A stretch of DNA of 39,306 bases from positions 1 through 39,306 of the forward strand of contig CAKVLT010000013.1 in assembly GCA_934757945.1 (NCBI GenBank), read 5' to 3'. Position numbers and translations under genes: made by a program. Every line of letters starts with the position of its first letter. The stretch's first letter is position 1. The notes under the pieces were generated by a model, which saw only the letters and a list, made by a program, of their open reading frames with translations, did not search any database and had not been told where the DNA came from. The stretch comes from an uncultured Bulleidia sp. GTDB lineage: Bacteria; Bacillota_I; Bacilli_A; Erysipelotrichales; Erysipelotrichaceae. Below are positions 1-7,347 of the stretch, piece by piece.

Positions 1-32
1 GTGTCAGAAGAATTTAAACTTTTATGGTTCAT
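1..32 (-). CDS. 5' end of an unidentified gene leaving the window
   Basis: An ATG at 32-30 on the minus strand is preceded, 8 bases upstream, by a perfect AGGAGG (41-46 on the plus strand). The first ten residues read MNHKSLNSSD before the window ends. It lies downstream of the pflB terminator, so it probably has its own promoter; a TATAGT sits just upstream of the ribosome site. Too little is present to name a product. Confidence 0.6.
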   Translation of the reverse strand, partial: MNHKSLNSSD

Positions 33-92
33 AATTAAAACCTCCTACACTATATGTATTTGTAAAAAAAGATAAAATTCTCTGAAAAAATT

Positions 93-120
93 AAAAAACC
101 TCTCGAATTTATCGAAAGGT
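93..120 (-). terminator. terminator of the pflA-pflB operon
   Basis: On the minus strand an 8-bp stem (ACCTTTCG / CGAGAGGT, one G-U pair) with a 7-base loop is followed by TTTTTTAATTTTTT. It starts 8 bases after the pflB stop codon. Confidence 0.85.
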
Positions 121-128
121 CTTGAAAC

Positions 129-2393
129 TTACATTGTTTCGTGGCAGGTTCTTGAAATAACGTCCATCTGCTGTTCACGTGTCAGGTCGATGAACTTAAC
201 TGCATAACCAGATACACGAATTGTAAAGTTAGCATATTCTGGTTTTCCCGGATGTTCCATTGCATCCTTTAATTTTTCAATACCAAATACATTGACATTC
301 AGATGATGAGCACCCTTTTCAAAGTATCCATCTAATACGTTGACAAGGTTGTTGATTCTTTCTTCTTCAGAATGTCCTAACGCTCCTGGATTGATTGTCT
401 GTGTATTGGAAATACCATCCAGTGCATATTCATAAGGAAGCTTGGCTACAGAGTTCAAAGAAGCTAATAAACCATTCTTCTCTGCTCCATAAGCAGGGTT
501 AGCACCTGGCGCAAATGGTGTATACGCACCACGTCCATCAGGAAGTGCACCTGTTGCTTTACCATAAACTACGTTGGATGTGATTGTCAGGATGGAAGTT
601 GTTGGTTCAGAATCCCGGTATGTATGATGCTTAGCCACCTTCTTCATGAATGTTTTTAATAACCATACAGCAATTTCATCTGCGCGTTCATCATCATTAC
701 CATATCTTGGGAAATCCCCTTCAATCTGATAATCCACTACCAGTCCGCTTTCATCACGCACTGTTTTTACACGTGCATATTTGATAGCACTTAAAGAGTC
801 TACTACGTGAGAGAAACCTGCAATACCTGTCGCAAATGTTCTGCGCACATTGGTATCAATCAGCGCCATTTCAGCTGCTTCATAGTAATATTTATCATGC
901 ATGTACTGGATCAGATTCAGAATATTTACATAAAGACCTGCCAGCCAGTCGAGCATGAGATCGTATTTATGCATGACTTCTCCATATTCCAGATATTCAG
1001 ATGTAATTGGACTGTATTCAGGACCTACCTGCATATGGTTTCCCTGCTTATCCAGGAACTTTTCATCCTTACCGCCATTGATAGCATATAACAAACATTT
1101 TGCAAGGTTGGCACGAGCTCCAAAGAACTGCATTTCCTTACCTGTTTCTGTAGCACTTACACAGCAGCAGATACTGTAGTCATCTTTCCAGACAGGGCGC
1201 ATAACATCATCATTTTCATACTGAATACTGGAAGTATCAATAGAAATCTTAGATGCATATTTACGGAAATTAACCGGCAGTTTCTTTGTATATAACACGG
1301 TTAAGTTAGGTTCAGGAGAAGGTCCCATGTTTTCTAATGTATGTAAGAAACGGAAATCGTTCTTAGTCACCATATGACGACCATCCATACCTAATCCACC
1401 CACTTCCAATGTTGCCCATACAGGGTCACCGGAGAATAACTGATTATAAGAAGGAATACGTGCAAACTTGACCATTCTGAACTTTAATGTCATATGGTCA
1501 ATCAGTTCCTGCGCTTCACTTTCAGTGATTGTTCCATTATCCAGATCTCTTTGAATATAGATATCCAGGAATGTGGATACTCTTCCCACGGACATAGCTG
1601 CACCATTCTGTGTCTTGACAGCAGCTAAATATCCAAAGTATACCCACTGTACTGCTTCATGTGCATTTGCTGCAGGTCTGGAAATATCATATCCATACGT
1701 AGCTGCCATCTGTTTCATGCCGTTTAATGCACGAATCTGATCAGCAATTTCTTCTCTTTGACGGATGATATCATCTGTCATTGTACCATCACCGCAATTA
1801 GCGAAATCTTCTTTTTTCTTTGCAATGAGGAAATCAATACCATACAGAGCTACTCTTCTGTAGTCTCCTACGATTCTTCCTCTTCCATAAGTATCAGGTA
1901 AACCTGTAACGATATGAGAATGACGTGCTGCCTTCATTTCAGGCGTATAGGCATCAAATACTGCCTGATTGTGTGTTTTATGATATTCATTGAAAATCTG
2001 GTCATACTTTTCATTGACATGATACCCATAGTTTTCTGCAGCCTGCTGTGCCATCTTGATACCGCCATATGGCATAAATGCACGCTTCAATGGTTTATCT
2101 GTCTGAAGACCAACAATCTTCTCCATATCTTTCAGTGCTTCGTCAATGTAGCCAGGGCCATAGGCAGTCAAACCGGATACCACTTCAGTTTCACAGTCTA
2201 ACACACCGCCTTTTTCACGTTCAGCTTTCTGAAGTTCCTGTACTCTTGCCCACAGTTTGTCAGTTGCTTCAGTAGGTGCGGCTAAAAAGCTTTCATCACC
2301 ATCATATGGTGTGTAGTTGTTCTGGATGAAATCGCGCACATTGACATCATCCAGCCAGTGAGTACCTTTAAACCCTTTCCATTCTTCTCTCAT
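129..2393 (-). CDS. pflB: pyruvate formate-lyase (formate C-acetyltransferase)
   Basis: A 754-residue glycyl-radical enzyme converting pyruvate and CoA to acetyl-CoA and formate, the main anaerobic pyruvate branch in fermenting bacteria. Visible signatures are the active-site cysteine region SICCCVSATE near residue 410 and the C-terminal glycyl-radical motif RVSGYAVKF near residue 728, both intact. Full length matches the family. The ATG overlaps the stop of the upstream activase gene by 4 bases (ATGA), so the two are translationally coupled. Here the activase comes first and the lyase second, the reverse of the common pflB-pflA order. A terminator follows at once. Cytoplasmic, and oxygen-sensitive by family knowledge. 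Confidence 0.97.
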   Translation of the reverse strand: MREEWKGFKGTHWLDDVNVRDFIQNNYTPYDGDESFLAAPTEATDKLWARVQELQKAEREKGGVLDCETEVVSGLTAYGPGYIDEALKDMEKIVGLQTDKPLKRAFMPYGGIKMAQQAAENYGYHVNEKYDQIFNEYHKTHNQAVFDAYTPEMKAARHSHIVTGLPDTYGRGRIVGDYRRVALYGIDFLIAKKKEDFANCGDGTMTDDIIRQREEIADQIRALNGMKQMAATYGYDISRPAANAHEAVQWVYFGYLAAVKTQNGAAMSVGRVSTFLDIYIQRDLDNGTITESEAQELIDHMTLKFRMVKFARIPSYNQLFSGDPVWATLEVGGLGMDGRHMVTKNDFRFLHTLENMGPSPEPNLTVLYTKKLPVNFRKYASKISIDTSSIQYENDDVMRPVWKDDYSICCCVSATETGKEMQFFGARANLAKCLLYAINGGKDEKFLDKQGNHMQVGPEYSPITSEYLEYGEVMHKYDLMLDWLAGLYVNILNLIQYMHDKYYYEAAEMALIDTNVRRTFATGIAGFSHVVDSLSAIKYARVKTVRDESGLVVDYQIEGDFPRYGNDDERADEIAVWLLKTFMKKVAKHHTYRDSEPTTSILTITSNVVYGKATGALPDGRGAYTPFAPGANPAYGAEKNGLLASLNSVAKLPYEYALDGISNTQTINPGALGHSEEERINNLVNVLDGYFEKGAHHLNVNVFGIEKLKDAMEHPGKPEYANFTIRVSGYAVKFIDLTREQQMDVISRTCHETM

Positions 2394-3136
2394 TGTTTCT
2401 CTCTCTTTCCTTTTCCATCAAGAATATCCTGTGCTTTGCGGATATCTTCTTCGCCAGGTGCTTCCACATCTTTTAAAGGATATGGTATTCCCAGCTTTTC
2501 CCATTTGTAGGCACCAAGAGAATGGTATGGCAGAATTTCAATCTTCTCCACATTCTCCAGTGTCTTGATAAATTCTCGTGTGCGATACAGTGCATCTTCA
2601 TCATCACTGATTCCCTTCACAAGAACCTGTCTGATCCATATTGGCTTATGGATAGAGGACAAATAACGGAACCCTTCCAGAATGTTGGCGTTATCCACAC
2701 CAGTAAGACGTTTGTGTACATCCCTGTCTATATGCTTAATATCGCACAATAACAGATCTGTCACTTCCATCAGTCTTGCAAATGTTTCAAACCATGTACC
2801 TTCTTTTGTAAATGGCTGTAACGCTGTGTCAATACAGGTACTGATATTTCTTTTCTTAGCTTCTGTAAAAAGTTCCAGTAAAAAATCTGTCTGTAATAAC
2901 GGTTCTCCTCCGCTTACAGTGATACCACCTTCACTCCCCCAGTAACTTCTGTACCTTTCCGCCTTATCCAGAATTTCCTCTACGGACATGGTATGATCCG
3001 TATCCAGTTTCCAGGTATCCGCATTATGACAGAACTGGCAACGCATTCTGCATCCTTGTAAAAAGATAATAAACCGTACACCAGGCCCATCTACAGACCC
3101 AAAAGTTTCAATGGAATGTATTTTACCAACTGTCAT
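2390..3136 (-). CDS. pflA: pyruvate formate-lyase activating enzyme (radical SAM)
   Basis: A 248-residue radical-SAM protein that uses S-adenosylmethionine and a [4Fe-4S] cluster to place the glycyl radical on PflB. The N-terminus has SVDGPGVRFIIFLQGC followed by the cluster motif CRMRCQFCHN (CxxxCxxC), and the SAM-binding GGEP motif appears as VSGGEPLLQ. Length and motif order are typical of PflA. The start ATG at 3136 follows the ribosome site GAAGGGAAGAG. It is the first gene of a two-gene operon with pflB. A candidate promoter lies 27-55 bases upstream. Confidence 0.96.
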   Translation of the reverse strand: MTVGKIHSIETFGSVDGPGVRFIIFLQGCRMRCQFCHNADTWKLDTDHTMSVEEILDKAERYRSYWGSEGGITVSGGEPLLQTDFLLELFTEAKKRNISTCIDTALQPFTKEGTWFETFARLMEVTDLLLCDIKHIDRDVHKRLTGVDNANILEGFRYLSSIHKPIWIRQVLVKGISDDEDALYRTREFIKTLENVEKIEILPYHSLGAYKWEKLGIPYPLKDVEAPGEEDIRKAQDILDGKGKREKQ

Positions 3137-3162
3137 AACTCTCTTCCCTTCAAGACTTGTAA

Positions 3163-3191
3163 AGTGTACTAGATTTCCTTTGAATTGTCTT
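3163..3191 (-). promoter_or_regulatory. candidate promoter of pflA-pflB
   Basis: On the minus strand AAGACA (-35, plus 3186-3191), 17-base spacer, TACACT (-10, plus 3163-3168). The predicted leader is about 20 bases and carries the pflA ribosome site. Four of six consensus bases match at -35. Confidence 0.55.
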
Positions 3192-3337
3192 GTATTACTA
3201 TCTCGTTTATTTCACAAACTGACATTCTTACAGAATATTGGTATATTTTATCGAGAAAAAATGAACACACTCCTCATTTCTGGTACATTGTTTTCATTGA
3301 GATACCCTATACTGATGAAGAAAAGAGGAATACATAT

Positions 3338-4150
3338 ATGTACAAGATTATAGCCTGTGATTTAGACGAAACACTGATTGGTAAAGACAGAACCATTTCC
3401 ATAGAAAACATACAGGCCATTCGTCAGGCAACAGAAAAAGGGGTTCTCTTTGTTCCATGTACAGGAAGAGGGTACAGTTCCGTCCACAACACCACAAAAG
3501 AATTAGGACTCTATGGTAAAGAAGGCCAATATGTTATCTCCTATAACGGCGGAGCCATTACAGAAAATAACGATGAAAAGCTTTTATACTTTCAGGGTAT
3601 CACCTTTGAAGAAGCTTCCTCACTGTATAAAAAAGGACTGACATACGAACATATCTGCATCCATATCTATACAACAGATCAGGTATGGGTCAGAAACTTC
3701 TATCCTGAAGAAGTGGAATATCTTTCCAACAGACAGCCATGTACAGAAATCTTCTCTGATGACATTGATTTTCTGAAAGGCAAAGAGATTGTCAAAGCCA
3801 TTTACATGAATACCGATTATACATATCTTAAAAAAATAGAAGCAGAAATAGCAGACCTTACCACAAATCTGGACGTATCCTTTTCTTCCAACAGATATAT
3901 GGAATTTAATCGTAAGGGAGTTTCCAAAGGTAACGGACTACAAAGATTATGTGACCTGTTACATGTGGATATTCAGGATACCATTGCCATTGGAGATAAC
4001 TACAATGATCTTTCCATGATCAAAGCCGCAGGTCTTGGAGTAGGAGTTGCCAATACTGCAGAAGGAATGAAGAAAGAGTGTAACTACATTACAGAACATG
4101 ATTGTGATCATAGTGCCGTAGCCGAAGTCATTCATAAATTCATACTTTGA
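3338..4150 (+). CDS. Cof-type HAD-IIB family phosphatase
   Basis: A 270-residue haloacid-dehalogenase phosphatase of the Cof/YidA type, usually acting on sugar phosphates or similar small phosphoesters. Motif I is DLDETLI at the N-terminus (nucleophile Asp), motif III is the Lys in GVSKGNGL, and motif IV is GDNYNDLSMI; all catalytic acids are present. The open frame extends further upstream, but ATG at 3338 is chosen because AGAGGAA lies 7-8 bases before it and the protein then begins at the conserved MYKIIACDLD. The TGA stop overlaps the terminal TTGA of the neighbouring tnpB element; removing the element restores a TAA at the same codon. The substrate cannot be told from sequence. Confidence 0.9.
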   Translation: MYKIIACDLDETLIGKDRTISIENIQAIRQATEKGVLFVPCTGRGYSSVHNTTKELGLYGKEGQYVISYNGGAITENNDEKLLYFQGITFEEASSLYKKGLTYEHICIHIYTTDQVWVRNFYPEEVEYLSNRQPCTEIFSDDIDFLKGKEIVKAIYMNTDYTYLKKIEAEIADLTTNLDVSFSSNRYMEFNRKGVSKGNGLQRLCDLLHVDIQDTIAIGDNYNDLSMIKAAGLGVGVANTAEGMKKECNYITEHDCDHSAVAEVIHKFIL

Positions 4151-4400
4151 CATACTCCCACGACTAAAGTCGAGGGAGTCTAAAACCAAAAAGTTCTAGG
4201 ATTCATCGTATGACTTTCAACCATTTGGTATATAGTTCATACACAGAATCAATGTTTTGTGGATTTCCAGTCAGACGACTGTACTTTTTCTCACACAGGC
4301 TCTATGTCTGGAGCCTTTTTTTGTATATTCAGCTCTGGTTAAAAACCAAAGCACTGTTTCATGGATATTCCTTGTTGCTTCATATTGGAAATAAGGGTAT
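4147..4400 (-). ncRNA. candidate omega RNA (reRNA) at the tnpB 3' end
   Basis: In this family the guide RNA covers the end of tnpB and the right end of the element, with the guide starting just past the TCAA boundary. Here that stretch is highly structured on the minus strand: TGGTT/AACCA around the tnpB stop, AGGCTC/GAGCCT at 4297-4316, CAG/CTG repeats near 4268-4283, and the terminal CTCCC/GGGAG hairpin. The predicted guide would begin AGTATGAATTTATGAATGAC, the reverse complement of the 3' end of the Cof phosphatase gene. Extent and expression are inferred. Confidence 0.45.
4297..4322 (+). terminator. plus-strand terminator inside the tnpB element
   Basis: AGGCTC-TATGTCTG-GAGCCT followed by seven T on the plus strand. 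It would stop transcripts of the Cof phosphatase gene before they run far antisense to tnpB. The same hairpin read on the other strand is part of the candidate omega RNA. Confidence 0.7.
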
Positions 4401-5868
4401 CGTGCAGTTCCACAAAATGTGGGAAGTTAGTTTTACATTTATCACCATCGGGTGTAGTTAATGTGTTACTTGTGTTACAAATCAGAAACGCTGAATACAG
4501 GTCACGTTGTACTTCATGCCCATCAATTGTTTTGAATCGTTCACTGAGATCAGGCTTTATGTATTCTCCTGTATCGTGGTGAAACTGAGAAGCTCTGTAT
4601 TGAGAAACATCAATTTCATGGTACGGGATATCATACTGTTCGGCTTTACGCTTCAACTCAGCTTGCATAAATCCTGGTGAGCGGTTCTTTATCGAATGAC
4701 CATACCGTTTCTTACGTTTGTACTTATGTACTTGCTTAACAGCGCCATCCTTTGTTTTTACAGCTGACAGCTTCTCAGAACGTTCTGTTTTCTTAGAACG
4801 GCACTGTAACTTTTTGAATTGCATCGGTTCTAAGATAAATTCACTAGTCGTCTGTATCAGACGATTCAGAAACGTTCTGTGACTTGTTTGTATATAAGCT
4901 GTTTGCTTTCTATACAAGACTCTTAACTTACGTTTCAACCTCTTACAACGTTTTGTAACTACCCAATGATGTTTTCCTCTTTTCGCAATCCCATCTGCAT
5001 TATAGTTATCTGGATTATGCAGACGCATGGAGCGTTCTATTTGCTTTTGCAGATGACGTATCTGTTTGTCATACACATCTGATAGTGGTGCAAGCTGTGT
5101 AAGATTTAAACCATCTTCAGATGCGGTAGCTATGGTAGAAGTTCCGAAATCAACACCTACCACGTTTGTATAATCACACTTCTTTAATTTCTTAGGTGCC
5201 TCACCACGCAAGGTGATGATTGCATAGTAGTGATATCCACTATCAAATTCGATACACTTCAATGAGGTATATACAACATCCACACTTAATATCACTCTGT
5301 TTACCATTTCATTCATGTATGGTGTATCTTCCGGAAGCACTAACTTATAGAAATGCCCCATAAATTTTATCTTTGACCAGTCACGGAGAATAACTCCATT
5401 GGAACTTCTTTTTTGCTTGATACAGTCAAACTCGTTGTATCTCTTAAAACGCAAACGCTCACCATCCCCATACAGAACTTTCTTAACACCACTATACACA
5501 GCGTTTACTTCTGCCTGTGCTTGTTGCGAAGAAATATAGTTCTTGTGGTTATGCTGCATTGTTTTGATATACTGTTCAAAATCAGTTTTCAGGAGATGAT
5601 ACTCTTCAACTTTAGCATTCATCAGGTTTGCCAGCTCCTGTTTGCGTTTCTTCTGTTCCTTGGACAGCTTCTTCTTTTTACTAGAGAGACCAGAAGCGCC
5701 ATATTCCATCTTTGCGTCCTGATAATCCTTATCACGATATAAAGCATCCAATCTCTCTTGAGCACATTTTACTAATGTATTATGAATCCTATTGCAGAAG
5801 AAGAAACACTTAGATAAGAAACGCTCTTCTGATTCACATAAATCCAATTTTACTCTCAATGTATACAT
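4339..5868 (-). CDS. tnpB: TnpB / IS605 OrfB-family RNA-guided nuclease, zinc-ribbon-less type
   Basis: A 509-residue TnpB-like protein. RuvC-like acidic residues are visible: GVDFGTS (Asp, near 240), FILEPMQF (Glu, near 345) and EVQRDLYSAF (Asp, near 460). The N-terminal half is basic and helical with a Lys-rich segment, as in OrfB proteins. The four-cysteine zinc ribbon normally found before the last Asp is missing; the place is taken by SQYRASQFHHDTGEY. By family knowledge TnpB cuts DNA guided by the omega RNA from its own 3' end and favours retention of the element. A clear ribosome site (AAAGGAG) precedes the ATG. The frame is intact. No tnpA accompanies it. Confidence 0.88.
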   Translation of the reverse strand: MYTLRVKLDLCESEERFLSKCFFFCNRIHNTLVKCAQERLDALYRDKDYQDAKMEYGASGLSSKKKKLSKEQKKRKQELANLMNAKVEEYHLLKTDFEQYIKTMQHNHKNYISSQQAQAEVNAVYSGVKKVLYGDGERLRFKRYNEFDCIKQKRSSNGVILRDWSKIKFMGHFYKLVLPEDTPYMNEMVNRVILSVDVVYTSLKCIEFDSGYHYYAIITLRGEAPKKLKKCDYTNVVGVDFGTSTIATASEDGLNLTQLAPLSDVYDKQIRHLQKQIERSMRLHNPDNYNADGIAKRGKHHWVVTKRCKRLKRKLRVLYRKQTAYIQTSHRTFLNRLIQTTSEFILEPMQFKKLQCRSKKTERSEKLSAVKTKDGAVKQVHKYKRKKRYGHSIKNRSPGFMQAELKRKAEQYDIPYHEIDVSQYRASQFHHDTGEYIKPDLSERFKTIDGHEVQRDLYSAFLICNTSNTLTTPDGDKCKTNFPHFVELHDTLISNMKQQGISMKQCFGF

Positions 5869-5896
5869 AGTGTTTCTCCTTTCTCAGTACACATAT

Positions 5897-5902
5897 ATTA
5901 TA
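5897..5902 (-). promoter_or_regulatory. -10 box of tnpB
   Basis: A perfect TATAAT on the minus strand, about 29 bases upstream of the tnpB ATG and 5' of the AAAGGAG ribosome site. It sits beside the palindromic GGTATATACC. No good -35 is visible. Confidence 0.5.
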
Positions 5903-6012
5903 CCGTATGGTATATACCACCAGCATACTCAAAGTACACTATCTAACTAAAAAGCCATTCATCCTCACGGCTAAAGTCGAAGGCTTTCTGGCTAAATTGT
6001 TGAAAAGGTAAA

Positions 6013-6051
6013 TTAAAAACAGAAGAGATTTATTTTTTCTCTTCTGTTTCA
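6013..6051 (-). terminator. terminator of the SPFH-RHH operon
   Basis: On the minus strand AAACAGAAGAG and CTCTTCTGTTT pair around a loop of 11 bases that contains the stop codon of the RHH gene, followed by T-rich sequence. It ends right at the inferred left boundary of the tnpB element. Confidence 0.85.
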
Positions 6052-6248
6052 AATTCATCAATATCCACATCCAGTGGCAGATCCAGCTCTTCGCTGACAT
6101 ATCTGCCATTTTTTTTACGTTGCCTGACACACTCTGTAAGAATGTATTCTATCTGACCGTTGATACTTCTGAAATCATCCTGTGCCCATCTGGAAAGATC
6201 TGCATATAACTTTGAGGAAATACGTAGAGGAATCTGTTTTTTATCCAT
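6030..6248 (-). CDS. Arc/MetJ-type ribbon-helix-helix DNA-binding protein
   Basis: A 72-residue protein with the Arc-like pattern at its N-terminus: a short strand KQIPLRISSKLY, then helix DLSRWAQDDF, then RSINGQIEYILTECV, which resembles the Arc dimer core. The C-terminus is strongly acidic (DLPLDVDIDEFETEEKK). The ATG at 6248 overlaps the SPFH stop by one base (TGATG), implying coupled translation; a TTG three bases upstream is less likely. It could be the autoregulator of its operon through the palindrome at 7280-7298, since RHH proteins commonly bind tandem half-sites; this is inference. No toxin-like partner is seen, so a toxin-antitoxin role is unlikely. Confidence 0.8.
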   Translation of the reverse strand: MDKKQIPLRISSKLYADLSRWAQDDFRSINGQIEYILTECVRQRKKNGRYVSEELDLPLDVDIDEFETEEKK

Positions 6249-7249
6249 CAATACAGACTGCCTGAATTCACCACAGGCTGTGCATCCTTATTGCCACACA
6301 ATACCACCAATAAGTTGCTCACCATCTGTGCTTTTCTTTCTTCATCCAGCTCTACAGTTCCGTTTTCCTGTAATCTTTCCAAAGCCATTTCTACCATTCC
6401 CACTGCACCGTCAACGATCATCTTTCTTGCATCTATAATAGCACTTGCCTGCTGTCTTTGTAACATAACAGACGCAATTTCAGGCGCATAGGCAAGATAT
6501 GTAATGCGTGCTTCAATGATTTCAATACCAGCCAGTTCCACTTTGCTCTGAATTTCATCTCTGATTCTTTTAGCCACAATTTCACTGCTGCCTCTTAAAG
6601 AACCATCATCTGCCTGTCCATCTCCTGTGGTATCCACATTCTGAGCTACATCATATGGATAAACTCTGACAACATTACGCAATGCCGCATCACATTGTAA
6701 AGAAAGATATTCTTTATAGTTATCTACATTAAATACTGCTTTATATGTATCATTGACTTTCCAGATAACGGCAATACCAATTTCTACTGGATTGCCAAGA
6801 CAGTCATTGATTTTCTGTACTGCATTATTTAAAGTCATCATCTTTAAGGAAATCTTCCTGCTCACCATTTCTGTTCCAGCATTTGTACCACTCTGCAAAA
6901 ATACAGAAGTGGATGGTTTATTCACATCTCCAGACTGAGATAATTTTGTTTTTGCAGCAGGGTTCACTGCAACACAGAATGGATTTACAAAGTAGAAACC
7001 ATCATCTTTTAATGTACCGACATATTTACCAAATAATGTTAATACAAGAGCTTCCTGAGGCTTTAAAACTTTTAAGCCTGCAGGTAAAATACACAAAATT
7101 ACAAACAGAATCACACTGATGGCTCCTGTGAAAGGATTGTCTGACGCAATACTTACAATAAACAACCCCACACAGATAAGCATACCTGCAATAATGCCCA
7201 GCAATACTGCCATACCGTTTTTTGATTTACTTAATACTTTTTCTTCCAT
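6248..7249 (-). CDS. SPFH / band-7 domain membrane protein
   Basis: A 333-residue stomatin-prohibitin-flotillin family protein. Two hydrophobic segments lie in the first 65 residues (AVLLGIIAGMLICVGLFIVS and ISVILFVILCILPAGL), followed by the SPFH core from about residue 70 (QEALVLTLFGKYVGTLKDDG) and an alpha-helical tail with AYAPEIASVMLQRQQASA. By family knowledge it scaffolds membrane microdomains or controls membrane proteases. An upstream in-frame start exists at 7288, but ATG 7249 is chosen because AGGAGG precedes it with good spacing. First gene of a two-gene operon with the RHH protein; the promoter carries a perfect palindrome. Confidence 0.9.
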   Translation of the reverse strand: MEEKVLSKSKNGMAVLLGIIAGMLICVGLFIVSIASDNPFTGAISVILFVILCILPAGLKVLKPQEALVLTLFGKYVGTLKDDGFYFVNPFCVAVNPAAKTKLSQSGDVNKPSTSVFLQSGTNAGTEMVSRKISLKMMTLNNAVQKINDCLGNPVEIGIAVIWKVNDTYKAVFNVDNYKEYLSLQCDAALRNVVRVYPYDVAQNVDTTGDGQADDGSLRGSSEIVAKRIRDEIQSKVELAGIEIIEARITYLAYAPEIASVMLQRQQASAIIDARKMIVDGAVGMVEMALERLQENGTVELDEERKAQMVSNLLVVLCGNKDAQPVVNSGSLY

Positions 7250-7278
7250 ATATACAACCTCCTGTAGGTTACATCCAA

Positions 7279-7307
7279 ATGATATCATTATGATATCAGC
7301 TGTGCAA
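7279..7307 (-). promoter_or_regulatory. promoter of the SPFH-RHH operon with overlapping palindromic operator
   Basis: On the minus strand TTGCAC (plus 7302-7307), 17-base spacer, TATCAT (plus 7279-7284). The spacer and -10 are covered by TGATATCATAATGATATCA (7280-7298), a perfect 19-bp odd palindrome built of two TGATATCA sites 11 bp apart. Such spacing of repeated half-sites suits a ribbon-helix-helix repressor such as the one encoded by the second gene. Confidence 0.6.
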
Positions 7308-7311
7308 GAGA

Positions 7312-7347
7312 AAAGAAAAAGATCTTCGGGAATTATCCGTTGATCTT
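7312..7347 (-). terminator. terminator of the HerA-like ATPase / HAD operon
   Basis: On the minus strand AAGATC-AA-CGG ... CCG-AA-GATCTT followed by TTTTCTTTT. The HAD stop codon TAA lies in the loop. Confidence 0.7.

Larger units (their letters stand above)
4147..6007 (-). mobile_element. tnpB-only IS200/IS605-type element
   Basis: Boundaries are inferred. Read on the tnpB strand, the right end carries the subterminal hairpin CTCCCTCGACTTTAGTCG plus TGGGAG (plus 4155-4178) and ends in TCAA at 4147. The left end carries a related hairpin core, CGACTTTAGCCG (around 5960-5990), and is preceded by TTAC (plus 6008-6011). TTAC flanking the left end and TCAA at the right end match the IS608-type cleavage rule. 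There is no Y1 transposase (tnpA) inside, so the element can move only if TnpA is supplied elsewhere. Length is about 1.86 kb. It sits between the Cof phosphatase and the SPFH-RHH operon. Confidence 0.75.

Noticed and set aside
3206..3217. Rex-like half site (TTTGTGAAATAA on the minus strand) upstream of pflA
   Set aside because: The second half of the inverted repeat is missing, so it does not meet the Rex box consensus.
4210..4461. 83-codon plus-strand frame in the tnpB right end
   Set aside because: It crosses a terminator and lies antisense to tnpB and the omega RNA region; looks like a chance frame.
6030..6248. RHH protein as antitoxin of a toxin-antitoxin pair
   Set aside because: The coupled gene is an SPFH membrane protein, and no toxin-like small gene is adjacent.
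6248..7288. Longer N-terminus for the SPFH protein
   Set aside because: The added residues would come from the leader containing the AGGAGG ribosome site; ATG 7249 fits better.
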